A stretch of 64,000 nucleotides of DNA from Salvator merianae (taxonomy: Eukaryota > Chordata > Lepidosauria > Squamata > Teiidae), in the NCBI GenBank assembly GCA_003586115.2, contig QVOM02000034.1, positions 108,575,510 through 108,639,509 of the forward strand. The letters run 5' to 3'. The notes beneath the pieces were generated by a model. It made no database searches, had not been told where the DNA came from, and was given only the letters and a program-made list of their open reading frames with translations. Shown piece by piece: positions 34,567-45,690 of the stretch. Position 1 is the stretch's first letter; each line of letters starts with the position of its first letter. The translations under genes were made by a program, and so were the position numbers.

Positions 34567-36280
34567 GCTGAACTGTTCTCTCACTCTGAAGGTGAACTGA
34601 ATGTGGATTAAAACTTAGGTGTGCCAGTACAAATTTCATGCTGATCAGGTTTGTTTCATTTCTTTCTTCACTATTCTCTGCTACCTTTGTCTCTGCTTCC
34701 TCTGCAAGTTTCAGCCCAAATCTACAAGTTTCCCAAGCATCAGCCTAAATTTTACAATATTCTTATAGTTCATCATGGTCAGATTTAATCAAAGGCATAG
34801 TTATCCTGCCTTTCCAACAGCAAGGCTGGTTCACCGATGGGACCCAAAAACACTGGAAGTCCTTGTTCCTTTTAGCAATAGATATGTGTGAGGGATTTGA
34901 AAATGGACAAAGGTTTCCACAGCATGCTGTGTCTGCCTCATTTCCTTCACTGTGGCGAGTGTTTCTGTGCTTCCCACTCATTTCTGAAGCACAGAAAGAG
35001 CTCTGTCAGTTTTGTACCTTGAACCTCAACTCTGTCTAACAGGAGAAAGAAAGAGAGAAAGAAACAGAAAGCTTAAATTTAAGTTACAGAATTCTGGATG
35101 GATCTTGAAATTGACTGGCAAGACTGGCTAAGATGGCTTTTGTTAAAATATGAAATAAGAAATAAATACTAATAGGAGCAATGCAAACATCTTGCATACT
35201 GCTTGCCTGCAATATGTGGTTTATTACATAATGTCACTGCTTTTTAGCCAAACACAAAATATTTTTAAGATTTTTTTTCAATTCTTTCCACAGACGCAGG
35301 CTTTCCTTTGTTGAAGATAGATTTTCCTCTTGGTAACCTCAATCCTACAAAAGGTTTTTTAAAAAAACCTTTCTGAACTACTCGCTCTCACAAGTACAGA
35401 ATCTAATCCTGAAATTTGTATTCTGCAATGGAAGGAATTCTGATTAGAAAGGTGTTGGCGTTTTAAATCTTGACTGAAGATCAAAAGGTGGGCTTTACTA
35501 ATCCCAAAACTTGATGCATCCTTTCCACTTTCACAGATACAAAAAAGTATGAAAAAGATGGAAATACAACTCCTGTTGCGTCCACCAGGACTTTGGCCTC
35601 AATTTGTGGGGGGGGGGGGAAATAGCGTAGCATTAATGAGGAAAGTCAAGTGCAGCTTGGTGGCTACAATACATTCTTCACTTATGAAAGGCCTCAGGTT
35701 CAAACTGACACATTCCCAAATAGATGTGGAGACAACTTTTGTCCAAAATTCCAGAGAGTTACATCCCCAACCTGGTGCCCTCCAAATGTGTTACAAACAT
35801 CATTAGACTCAGTCAGCACAGGTGTTGAGGTGTTGGGAAAGCCTGGTACAGAGAAAGCTAATTAGATAGACTAGAGAAGAAATGTGGTCTCGTCCATTCT
35901 AACTAATATGGACTGAAGAGATGCTAATTGTAAAGCCAGAATACAAATGTGGCATTTACTATGGTCTTCTGGGCCTACCTTTCCCAGGATTGGCAGGATA
36001 CAGCATCCTCTCTTTGTGCTTCCTGTTTATATTGTTGTTATCTGTACCAGCAACATAACGTAGAGGATGAAGGTGATGGATAGACTTGTAGATATAGAAC
36101 ATGGTAAATTAAATAGCTCATTTTTGATGAAAGTACAAAACTGCCCACTCTTTTAAATGAAAATCCTATAATGATAATGTTTTAAATATCCTTTTTTAAA
36201 AACATTCTAGCCCTGGTGGTCCACTGTCTGGTGCTACAGCTTTACCAGCAGAATGTGTGGCAGATGGTTGCATTTGCATT
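34567..36280. other. Unannotated stretch with a G-run
   Basis: No gene recognised. It contains a run of twelve G at 35608-35619 and the repeat fragment at 35755-35805. Confidence 0.4.
35755..35805 (+). repeat. Fragment of ACAACTCCCATCATC repeat (copy 1)
   Basis: CCCCAACCTGGTGCCCTCC, then AAATGTGTTAC-AAACATCAT, matches the flank of a repeat common in sauropsids ('CCTGGTGCCCTCCAGATGTT', 'ACTACAACTCCCATCATC'). Related fragments at 42545, 51822 and 53140. Confidence 0.55.
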
Positions 36281-36289
36281 AGCCTTCTG

Positions 36290-36910
36290 GAAAAGGAATC
36301 TAATCCTACCAACATAAGACGTAAGCTTTTATTTTTGAGTTTACAAGGAAATGGTCAGCATGGAATTTTTTTTTTATTTTTTTTTAAGGATTGCTTTCTA
36401 ATTTCTCCACTTTCTAAAGAAGAAAATTAGTCCCACTTAAACAGCATCGTCATCTGTGCAAACATTTAGTTTCCCAAGTGCTTCCTTAAAAATTATTTAG
36501 GTGCTTATTAGGCACTGTGATTTTTAAAAGATCTTCCATTTGTCCCTTTGAAAATACTTAATTTCATTTGTCACTTGTTACAAAGTGGAGTTTTGTGAAG
36601 CTGGGATATATTATTTGTTCTAGTCTGCATTGGATAAATTATTGCATTAAGAAACCAATAGTTCTCAAATATAACCAGATTTAAGGTTTTAATAAGATTC
36701 ATCTTCCTATTCACACTTGCTTAATTTAAGAATATTAAATCTGCTTGGGAATGAGCTCCTTTCAAAGTCATGTGTGCTTATTATAGGATTTTATTCCTGA
36801 TGTGTTAATAGGATTTAATTTTATTATCTTCAGAGACAAGAGTAACACACCATAATAGTCAGCCATGATAAAAATCAAGCAAAATATGAGTTAACAATGT
36901 ACTGACCCCT
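36290..36910. other. Candidate conserved non-coding stretch
   Basis: About 600 bp of AT-rich but complex sequence without repeat signatures or inverted pairs, apart from a T-run near 36368. Pieces such as TTTAATAAGATTCATC and AATAGGATTTAATTTTATTA are of the homeobox-site-rich kind often seen in vertebrate non-coding enhancers. This is a judgement from texture only; conservation cannot be seen in one sequence. Confidence 0.25.
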
Positions 36911-37552
36911 CAGGTTGAAGGAAAAAGAGAAGGAGCTCTGATCATTTTATTATTTTGTGCTTTAATGAACTAACACTTGCTAAATTTATGGAGTTAACGT
37001 ATGGCAGTGAAAAACATTTAGGACAATAGAAAATGAACAAAGTATTCAATTTAACACTAACTTTTGTTCAGATTCTGCTATTATGATTATATTGAGCAGT
37101 GCGGAAGGCCCTTACATAACTATGTGCCATTTTTGGATTTTTTTTTACATTATCCAATGGAAAATTCCTTGGTCTTAAGTACTAGTACCATTGAGAGAAA
37201 GGATGCCATAAATATAAAACTGTTTCAACTTAAAAGTAGCTTAGAGTTGAGCATGTTTCTAAAAGAAAATTTTAAAACCTAAAATTTGCTTTTCAACCAC
37301 TGCTGGTATTTACACTTACATCCCCCACTAACTTAATCACAGTGTGGTTTAAGTTTTGAGTTCAAAATGTTTGTTGCTACTGTGCAGTTTATATCTAGGG
37401 TAGGTCACAAAATATATGCGACTCCCTCATTCAAGACAAAAACCTTGAATACCAGAATAGATATTTTGTATGTTCTGACTATGAAAGGAAGATAAATGAA
37501 ATGTGAGTGTTCTGGCTTGATCAATAAATGCCTACTGTACTGAAAAACATAT
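36911..37552. other. Unannotated stretch
   Basis: No gene or repeat recognised. Confidence 0.4.
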
Positions 37553-37961
37553 GGGGTGCTATCTTCACACTTGCCAGCGTTGAATGGTGTGATTATACCT
37601 TTCTAAACTGGAATAGATCCAGCAGTGTGCCAGTCATCCACACAGTGAGGGCTTCCAGCACTCGCAGTGTGGGTGCTGGCCTGTCCGCCATGACAGCAGC
37701 CATGGAAACATCCAGATTCTGCCATGGCGACCAAGGACATGCCGTGTGACTGCGCAGTCTGCAACATTCACACCTGGAATCAGGTGTGAATACTGCTGAT
37801 CGGAAGGAGTCCAGCTCCTCCTGGTCAAGCTGTGGACAGCAATTTAGCTGCCCACAACTAGTAGTGCTCCACTCCTGAATGCGGAGGTCTCTGCAGAGTG
37901 CAGATGCACTTTGCTAGTGAGTGTCGGACACTCACTAGCAATGAAGTGCAGACGGGTCCTT
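37553..37961 (+). mobile_element. HP element copy (subgroup A)
   Basis: The left end is GGGGTGCTATCTTCACACTTGC shortened by drift; the right end GAAGTGCAGACGGGTCC. Internal pieces: CGCCATGACAGCAGCCATGG, TGCCATGGCGACCAAGG, a hairpin around ATTCACACCTGGAATCAGGTG/TGAAT (37770-37794), GAGTCCAGCTCCTCCTGGTC, and a terminal hairpin from CTAGTGAGTGTC and GACACTCACTAG (37914-37938), which abut at GTCGGACA. Same order as 5479-5836. Confidence 0.65.
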
Positions 37962-38259
37962 AGTTAAGTAACTCCTACCTGCACAGACAACAACTTCTCA
38001 ATGCTTTATATAGACAAATTATCCATTATGCTAAGGTAATGCATTTCTTTGCCTGTAACAAGCACATATCCTGCTCATATCTGAACAGTCGCTTTCTACT
38101 TTTAATGGCAGCTTGTGCAAGATAAGCCTATTCCAGATTTCCCTTTTCTTTTTCACTTTCAACCTCCTTTTGACTACTAAGCTCATGACTTTAAACAGGT
38201 CATAGAGACACGGCACATTATATAAAAAACTAAGGGCATTTAATGTTGCCTTGATTTCT
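37962..38259. other. Unannotated stretch
   Basis: No gene or repeat recognised. Confidence 0.4.
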
Positions 38260-38640
38260 TCCCTTCCTATGGCTAATTAGGTTAATGGCAAACAGTCACG
38301 GAAATCGAAGGCCTTCAGCAGTGGCACTGTTGGGCAGACAGCGATGGGAGAGAGGCCATGGATGCAGTCGTCTGCACAGCTCATCAATTTCTCTGCCAGC
38401 ATCATTTGTAATTGATTGGAAACCTTGGCTCTGGTTAAGTTTTCAGGAAAGCTAAAAGTGCAGCAGTCAGGGATTCCAGGGCCTGCAGCTCTGAAAGGAA
38501 GAAACCAGCACAGTTTACGAAGAAAAGCAAACGGAAGGAGTGTTCAGCACTTCCTAATTAATATGCCTGCTTACATACTGGTGGTGCAACAGCCTTCGTT
38601 TAGTAGTCTGTCAATCATACTGGGTTTTCCTCAGATTGCA
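38260..38640. other. Candidate conserved non-coding stretch
   Basis: Complex, repeat-free sequence with homeobox-like cores (GGCTAATTAGGTTAATGG near 38270, TGTAATTGATTGG near 38407, CTAATTAATATGCC near 38554). I infer possible regulatory DNA; there is no direct proof in this window. Confidence 0.3.
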
Positions 38641-38791
38641 TAATGAAGCAACATTTATTTCGGAGGCAGAGAAAATCTGCATGCTTTCAAGCTGTGTGGC
38701 TTTTTTCTCAATTTTGATTTTAAAATTGCCCCCCAAAATATCAAGCTGAAAATTGGTATTAGAAACGGAGATAGTTCTCTAAAAACGAAAA

Positions 38792-38868
38792 AAGGGGAAA
38801 GGAAAGGAGGAAGGAAGGAAGAGAAAGGAAGGAAGGAAGGAAGGAAGGAAGGAAGGAAGGAAGGAAGA
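38792..38868. repeat. (GGAA)n microsatellite
   Basis: Purine-only; the end is an uninterrupted GGAA run (from about 38828). Confidence 0.95.
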
Positions 38869-39548
38869 CCAACTGAATTGTCTGTTTTTAAAGAATACTC
38901 ATTATAGACATAAACTGGTTTATAAGAGTTTAATCTACTAGCTAAATAGATCTTGTGAAATCTATTTTGGTTTGGACACTGAGGGTTTCCAGCTGACTTA
39001 TACCTCTTACCAAAGAACGATTTTCAGGACTGCACAAGGAAGAAGATATCACTATGAAGCAGTTTAAGGCCATGTTCAGACATTTATGAAGGATGTCTTC
39101 AGGCCTTGGGGGAGAAGCATATTCAATTAAGCACCCACACACACAATCGGCATGAGAAGGGACAGGGTACACTGATTTCAGAACAGAGATTTCCCACTCT
39201 GAATTAGCTTTGTTCCTTTGATTTGGCTTGCAGCAGCCATGTTGCTGCTGTGAGCAAAGCCAAGTAGCTACCAGTGCATGCGATGTGGGCCACCTGTCAT
39301 GGAGGCCCAAATATCAGCCTCTATGCATAGGCACCAGCAGCTTCCAAGCTAATCAAGGCATAGACCACATGGATGCTTTTGTCCAATGGCCTTGTTGTGC
39401 CAGCGGTGACTCCCCCCACAGACCATCTTGAATGGGATGCCATACAAAAGTGGCCTCATTCTTCACTATCAATAGTCCCTGTACCTTATTAATCCCATAC
39501 TCTAATTTACCTGTCATGTAATTCTGAAACTATCCATTGTGTTTCAAA
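38869..39548. other. Unannotated stretch
   Basis: No gene or repeat recognised. Confidence 0.4.
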
Positions 39549-39870
39549 TAGGGATGTGCCAAAAACTTTCAGCACCTTCGCCTTTCACAGGAAAACAGCG
39601 TTTTCGCTGTTTTCCTGCGAAGGGCGAAAACCCCATTTTAAAAATCGTACTGTGAACACGAAGAGAGAAAACTTACGTTTGTCTTCGCTGCCGTTCATTG
39701 CTGCAGCAGCCTAGTAAAAGTTCTACTTCCTCCAACTTGGAGAAAGTAGAATTTCTACTGGCTACTGTGTTGGTGTCAGCAGTTGGTCAGTATATTTGAC
39801 TGACTGCTACACCAGCCTATTGGATGCCTCGCTTCCCTGCTGCCAGGGAAACAGGCATTCAATAGAGGTT
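39549..39870 (+). mobile_element. Hairpin-tiled element starting TAGGGATGTGCC, right end lost
   Basis: The first bases TAGGGATGTGCCAAA resemble the hAT-like family at 12990, 20211 and 50576, but the body differs. Hairpins in succession: 39577-39628 (24-bp arms, three mismatches; inner CAGGAAAACAGCG with its perfect complement around TTTT), about 39720-39755 (TTCTACTTCC/GGAGAAAGTAGAA), about 39776-39815 (GTCAGCAGTTGGTCAG/GACTGACTGCTAC), and 39816-39866 (CTATTGGATGCCT/AGGCATTCAATAG). No matching right end or duplication was found. Confidence 0.55.
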
Positions 39871-39871
39871 G

Positions 39872-39937
39872 TAAACCATCCTGAGACCTTCAGGTACAGA
39901 GAGGGATAACAATATGTATAAATAAATAAATATATTT
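39872..39937 (+). repeat. 3' tail of a SINE or LINE
   Basis: TTGTAAACCATCCTGAGACC followed by GATAACAATATGTATAAATA and AATAAAT units is the common squamate tail 'GTAAACCGCTCTGAG...TATAAATAAATAAAT'. Only the tail is present. Confidence 0.7.
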
Positions 39938-40685
39938 CAGCCTGCTCAACAACATTTCCCCCTCCTTATTCAATCATCTTTGGACAAAACTCCATTCTAC
40001 AACTCCTCTTCCAGGCATACAGTACTCTGCTGAAATCCAATGTTTTGATTTTACAGCAGAGCCACCTGTATCTGAGGTTCCAAATGGGTGCCTGACTCAC
40101 TAGCATCCCATGGGGGACTGCCATCGTTAAAGCTTGGTGGTATACTAATCTGTTTGGCTACCAACCCAAACTTCATAGATGACACACAGGTGTTCTGAAC
40201 ATATCAAGCTGATTGAACTACCACTATAGCAGGTGTTAGTAAACCACACAGAACAATCCTACTTTATAGAGGACTCCTTGACCCCTTCCTTCATGGACCC
40301 ATTTGGCACCAGGAATTAACCCTCTGAATTAACCATCTCTGAATTTCCTTTCACACCTTCTTCTGACTTCTTTACACACCTTTGGAACGTCTTTACCTGC
40401 TATAAAACTTTCAGCTCTCGGTCCTGCATTATCTCAGTCAACAGGGACAAAGCATTCAAACAAGGCAAAATGGCGCTGGTTATTACATGGAGTGAATTCA
40501 AGTAGGACAGCGAGCAATCCACATACTTCTGTGAAGCTACTCCTAAGAATGGATCTTGGAAATGGTGCAGCTGGCTGAAATATTAAGCAGAAGTACCTGA
40601 AAGACTTAGGTTGGCTCCAGTTGGCAAGAGGCAATGAGGAAGCTAAGCAGGATCCAGGATTGCCCCTTGCACTTCCCTACCAGAT
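39938..40685. other. Unannotated stretch
   Basis: No gene recognised. Confidence 0.4.
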
Positions 40686-40898
40686 GTGAGGGGCAATTCT
40701 GGGCTTACCTTGTTGTCTGTCAGCAGCTTTCGTGATGGGAGCAGTTTGGGCTACCGGAAGTCAACCAAGCACCCACCTACTTCCTTTTGTTGCTTTTTGC
40801 TCACTTGGTATTCCATTTTAGGATCCCACAGTATGGACGGTGTCCATGCTGCAGGGTCAATTCCACCTTAGAACAGGAGTGCAAAAATGTCCTCTGAC
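40686..40898. mobile_element. Short HP element
   Basis: The left end is GAGGGGCAATTCTGGGCTTACC; the right end region is ATTCCACCTTAGAACAGG followed by AGTGCAAAAATGTCC, an inverted relative. The inner hairpin uses ATGGACGGTGTCCAT (40833-40847). Confidence 0.55.
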
Positions 40899-41770
40899 AG
40901 TGATGATCAGAGGGAACCTTAATACCTCTGCCAGACTACTGTGAAACAGGTTAAATATCATTCATTCCTACTGTGAAAAATAAAGCGCTGTCCTATTTAA
41001 TGAATGCCAAACTTTCTTGCCACTCCTGATATAGTGTGGTACAACTTCTTCTCCGCCCACATGACTGGGGAAAAAATTGGGCTGCTGGGAATTAGAAGCA
41101 ATATTATTTTCCATGCACAGCACACTCACTCTTGGCCTATAATTTGCATTTTCATGTACGTCTGTAATGATGAAGAACTGCTTCCCTCCTTCTGTCTTCT
41201 CTTTAGTTATTAAAACTGAACAAGCTTCCTGTACATCTTCAGACAAAAGGAAGCCAGACTATTGCAGAAGAAAGCTTCATTATGGCCAACTCATTCTCCC
41301 ACACACACACTGCCACCGCCTTTAGTTTTGAAGCACTGGAGGGGGTGGGCGAGTTTTAGTTCTTTCTTAACTGGATGACAGATTTTGTTCTAATTAATCT
41401 AGAGCACTGTGTATGGAAACGATTGCAAAAGCAAACATGTCTATTAACAGAAAAGCAGTGATTACTGCTTGGCATCCAGCCAGTAACTCTACATAAGCAA
41501 TGAATTGATGCCGGAAACTGTCTCAGTGCCATATGGGTTCTGCTGTAGCAATGAATTGGATCCAACGCAGGGTTAAGATGTGTCAGATTTAACTAGGGTT
41601 TAATTGATACTGGTAAAGAAGCTCTAAATAAAGAAACCGTATGTGTGCTATTAGAAACAGGCTGCATGTTAGCCTCTCTCCTTTCGTTTGTGGGTAACAA
41701 AACATTCACTCAGACATCTAAAGCAGTGTCCAAACTCTTACCTCTTCAAATTCAATTCAATCAAATCTAA

Positions 41771-41774
<4 letters not shown>
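40899..41774. other. Unannotated stretch
   Basis: No gene, repeat or regulatory signal recognised beyond a short CA run near 41300. Confidence 0.4.

Positions 41775-41808
<34 letters not shown>
41775..41808. repeat. (TA)n microsatellite
   Basis: An uninterrupted TA run of about seventeen units. Confidence 0.95.
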
Positions 41809-41810
<2 letters not shown>

Positions 41811-42544
41811 TGCTTCAGGTTAACAAGTTTACTAGCATTTAATTGGCACTGAATGAGAACTCTAATCAGATTCATGCTAATAGGTTTTGTGCACACTTAA
41901 TTAATCTCTGTTACCGAGATTCCAGTCACTTGCCAAAATATGAAATAGAATATTGTATCTGCGCAATGGGACCCAATGTGGTCCCAGCATTTCTTCGTTC
42001 TGTGTCCAACAGTAGACCAAGCAAGTGTTTCAAAATGTTCATAAGCCAATCACCAAATTGTTACTCATATGCCTCAATCTTATAATGATGGTGGGGAAAG
42101 TTGTGATTTTTTTAACTTGTGACTTGTAAACCTTATTGGCCACAGCTAAGGAGTGGGGGAGGTAGTGTGTACTACAAAAGAGGAACATTTCTAGTCCCTG
42201 GGCTTCCTGTTAATAAGATGACCAAGTCCCCCTAAGATTCTACAAGGATCTTGCGGTAGCCTAGTGAAATGGTTGCTTTGTTTCATTTGAACAACATTCA
42301 CACCATTTCGTAGTACACACTGTTTTTGAAACTTTCCTCACTTTTGAAAACAATACACCACCTGGCATGTGGGCAGGAGAAGGCGAACAGAGAAAGAAAT
42401 TACTTGAGTATTCCTTAGAGATTGCTTCACAGCTTAGGGAAATACAAAATTTCTGCCAGTGTATCTGTTTATTCTGCAGATGTACTTGATACACTTTTCT
42501 AATCGAAAAATCAGTTCGTCAAGACCACCAGCCACCCAGAATTT
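41809..42544. other. Unannotated stretch
   Basis: No gene or repeat recognised. Confidence 0.4.
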
Positions 42545-42620
42545 GGGAAAGCTTTTGGACTACTATGCCCACAGTGCTTAACCCTGACCATGGTGGATGT
42601 TGGAAGTTGTAACCCAATGA
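42545..42620. repeat. Fragment of ACAACTCCCATCATC repeat (copy 2)
   Basis: TTTTGGACTACTATGCCCAC and GGTGGATGTTGGAAGTTGTA are drifted inverted arms of the repeat seen best at 51822-51910. Confidence 0.5.
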
Positions 42621-42817
42621 AAGAACTCAGACAACATCCATTGAATAAGTATCACTTTGTACAGTATAGTCTTAATCTGTACAGGAAAAAAAAAGTGCTT
42701 CTAGACATGTATACAGTCTAAAGGGGCAACCCCATCTGCCTTCTCCAATAATTTACTAAACTGGAGTGAGATATTTTGATCACAGACCACACTTGTGAGT
42801 TCTGTGATGCTCTTCTA

Positions 42818-43070
42818 CAAATTCATGGAGGTCAGGTGTATCCATGGCTACTAGAATGGATGCCTAGGTAGCACCTCCAGGTTGGAGAGACAGGCAAGAT
42901 GCCTCTAAAGGCCATTTGGAGGGAGTCAAGAGAAGGTGAGGATTTTGCCTTTATATTCTGCTTGAGAATGCACAGAAGCAATTGGTGAGCCACTGTGTGA
43001 GAAAGCATGCTGGACTATATGGGCCATGGCCTGATCCAGCAGTGTTCCTCTTATGTTCTTATGTTTATAG
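42818..43070 (-). repeat. Sauropsid interspersed repeat with GATCAGGCC motif (copy 3)
   Basis: ATTCATGGAGGTCAGGTG, GGCTACTAGAATGGATGCC, GGTGAGCCACTGTGTGAG, GGCCTGATCCAGCAG and TTCTTATGTTCTTATG lie in order. It is close to 28731-29000. Confidence 0.85.
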
Positions 43071-43366
43071 AAAGTGTTGTTTTGCATGTTTTGCCTTCTA
43101 AATTCACTGCCTTTAGATTTCATTGGATGAAACTTCTCATGGCTATAGTTAATAATTTCCTCAAATTTGCTTCCTTTACCACCATCCATAGGTGGGGGGG
43201 GCATGGAGCTAATGTTGTTAGACTACGTCGCCAATCAGGCCTGGCCACCGGCCAGGCTTCATGCTACTGCTCTAAGCTGGAATCCTGCAATGTCAAGTGC
43301 ATTACAGGTTCTCCATCCCTGTACTAGACTACCATACTGTCATCTTCCTATGATCTTTTCTTTTTC

Positions 43367-43429
<63 letters not shown>
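43367..43429. repeat. (CTTT)n microsatellite
   Basis: About fifteen TTTC units with flanking T/C-rich sequence. Confidence 0.95.
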
Positions 43430-43530
43430 CTTTTACTTTTTTTTTCCACCTCAGCCCTCCCAACCAAGCTGAAAGGTTCTAACAGTTTTTTATAGCAAAG
43501 CTGTAACATAAAAGCATGCAGAAATCTATA

Positions 43531-43912
43531 GCCGTTTTCGTACTCACCTTGCTTGGAGTGGTTTAACTATGCTGCTCCAGCCTGTTCCAGACCAAGCACA
43601 GTGGATTTTGTCGACATCGCAAGGGCAGGGATGTTTTTCATCCTGGACCAACAGCAGCAAAGCAGGCTCACCATCGCTGTTGCAGTCCACCCAACTGATT
43701 CCCCACCCAAGGTGTTCGCAACCCTTGCCCAGGTCCAATCAATTGTCTGGTGCACAAGGGCAGGCCTGAACAGAACAATCTTTGAAGGAAGTGGGGCTTC
43801 CTTCATGTCAGGGTTTCAAAAATTATCTTTGCAAGCTTGCATAAGCTTCAAAGAAGGGCTGCAGCATTTTCCTTGTTCCAGATCAAGTGCAGAGACACCA
43901 AAGGCTGGACTG
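43531..43912 (+). mobile_element. HP element copy (subgroup B)
   Basis: The left end is AGCCGTTTTCGTACTCACC; the right end TCCAGATCAAGTGCAGAGACACC. The motif CCAGATCAAGTG near the right end is shared with the copy at 9813. An internal inverted pair is GGAAGTGGGGCTTCC (43789-43803). The 150-codon open frame (43553-44005) crosses the right end into unrelated sequence and shows no motif, so I do not call it a gene. Confidence 0.5.
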
Positions 43913-44097
43913 AAACAAGATAGCTTAGGATGGTTGAAGACTCTTCAGACAGGTCTACAGCTAATCCATAATAGGAACCTCTTGGGACAGTTCTGGGCGG
44001 AATAACATTAGTCCCATGCAGACAAAGCATACTAAGCAGCTGCTTGGTCATATCTATTAATCAAGGGCAGAAATGGCCTAGGGCCATAGATGCTCTC

Positions 44098-44296
44098 AAG
44101 GAGCCTTTTCGCACTTCCCACCTTAGAATGGAATAATTATCCTATTCTAAGGTGTAACAGACCACATGATGCAGCAGCCATCCACACTGTGAGGGCTGAA
44201 AAACTCAGGGCCTGCCATAGTCTACTAAAGCATATGAACGGCAGGTCCCTATTCCAGGATATAATCCAGAATAAGGGCCAATGCAGAAAAGGCCAT
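44098..44296 (+). mobile_element. Short HP element (subgroup A) with terminal palindrome
   Basis: The left end is AGGAGCCTTTTCGCACTTCC; the right end CCAATGCAGAAAAGGCC. A near-perfect palindrome lies at 44119-44154 (arms CACCTTAGAATGGATA-like). A second hairpin pairs CTATTCCAGGATATAATCC with AGAATAAGG. 16303-16440 is a reverse copy of its right part. Confidence 0.65.
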
Positions 44297-45242
44297 AGGT
44301 TAGAAGTGGCACCATACTGCCATGCTATTACCATGAAAACTGCACTAGCATGTCCATGTAATCACCAGGAACTGAGTTCACCTCACAGCGTCCTTACTTT
44401 ATCTTTCCATAATCCTTGTTAAGATAAGCACAATCATCCTCATACTTACTCAAGAGTAAAAACCCACGCATTTCAATATAAATTACTCTCTAGTAAGTAA
44501 CTTTAGGATTGCGTCATTGTACCATATTGTTGACACTGAAATAGAAGATATTCTAAAGGATGAGCAATACTGCAAGTGAAATCACTGGTTGAGTTTTTTT
44601 AATCCCTTAGAATATTTCCATCCATAGTACTGTATTTCAAAGGAAGTCAAACACTATAGAGTACTTATTGAAAAATGGGAAGAGGTGAGAGGGTTTTCCT
44701 TAGCATAATGATATACACACATACACACACAAAAGTATTTTAACATAAAGGTGAACATATTTCTAGCTGAGGTTTTTTTGGATTAAGAATCCATTAGACC
44801 GCATAGCAGTCCTACTACTAAAATAGAACATTACATGCTGTTATCAAATATATATAATTATAGGGAGAGATATGAGGCAAAGGAGACAGAAGCTTATTAA
44901 CCAAAGTCTCTTTCTTTGTTAAACTGCCTTGGTGCCATGCTTTTATTAGCTATTTCCATTATTTAAGTAGCAAGAACACCTTGAAATGTGAATTCCTCCG
45001 GTAATTGGTGTTCTGCTGGTTCTTGAATCTGTACTATTAAAGTCAGTATTTGCAGGCTGCAGTTTAGATTTACATTCCTTACTCAAGTAATAGCAACCCA
45101 TAAGTACACACACACATATATATGCCATATATAATTTTAAGTAACCATTTACTTTTTTGCCTGATGCTTCCTACCTTGCAATATGGCAGAATGTTGCCCT
45201 GCTAACGTTTCTGGGTACTATGTTCCATTAGCAAATCTTGAT
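44297..45242. other. Unannotated AT-rich stretch
   Basis: No gene or interspersed repeat recognised; small CA and TA runs near 44711 and 45108. Confidence 0.4.
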
Positions 45243-45690
45243 CATTCCTCCTCCTCCTCCTCCTCCTTCTCCTCCTTCTTTTTCTTCCTCTTCTTTTTCT
45301 TCTCCTCCTCCTTCTTTTTTCTTTCTTCTTCTTCTTCTCCACCTCCATCTTCTACTTCCTTCTCCTCCTCCTCCTCCTCCTCTTCTCCTTCTTCTCCTTC
45401 TCCTCCTTCTCAGACTTGTTCTTCCTCCTCCATCTTCTACTTCCTTCTCCTCCTCCTCTTCCTCTCCTCCTTCTCCTTCTCAGGCCTCTCAGACTTCTTC
45501 TTCCTCTTCTTCTCCTCCTCCTCCATCTTCTACTTCCTTCTCCTACTCCTACTCCTACTTCTACTCCTCTCCTCCTTCTTCTCCTTCTCAGACTTCTTAG
45601 ACTTCTTCTTCCTCTTCTTCTTCTCCTCCATCCTTCTACTTCCTTCTCCTCCTCCTCCTCCTCCTCCTCCTCCTTCTCCTTCTTCCGTGC
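45243..45690. repeat. Large (TCC/TTC)n polypyrimidine tract with higher-order structure
   Basis: Almost 450 bp made of C and T on the plus strand, broken by only a few A or G. The segment CCATCTTCTACTTCC (or a one-base variant) recurs at about 45345, 45430, 45523 and 45628, so longer blocks of about 85-105 bp have been duplicated on top of the triplet repeat. CTCAGACTT marks several block starts. Open frames of 173, 137 and 120 codons are rich in Ser, Phe, Leu and Pro and are artefacts. Confidence 0.95.

Noticed and set aside
43553..44005. 150-codon plus-strand open frame
   Set aside because: It crosses the right end of an HP element into unrelated sequence and has no family motif.
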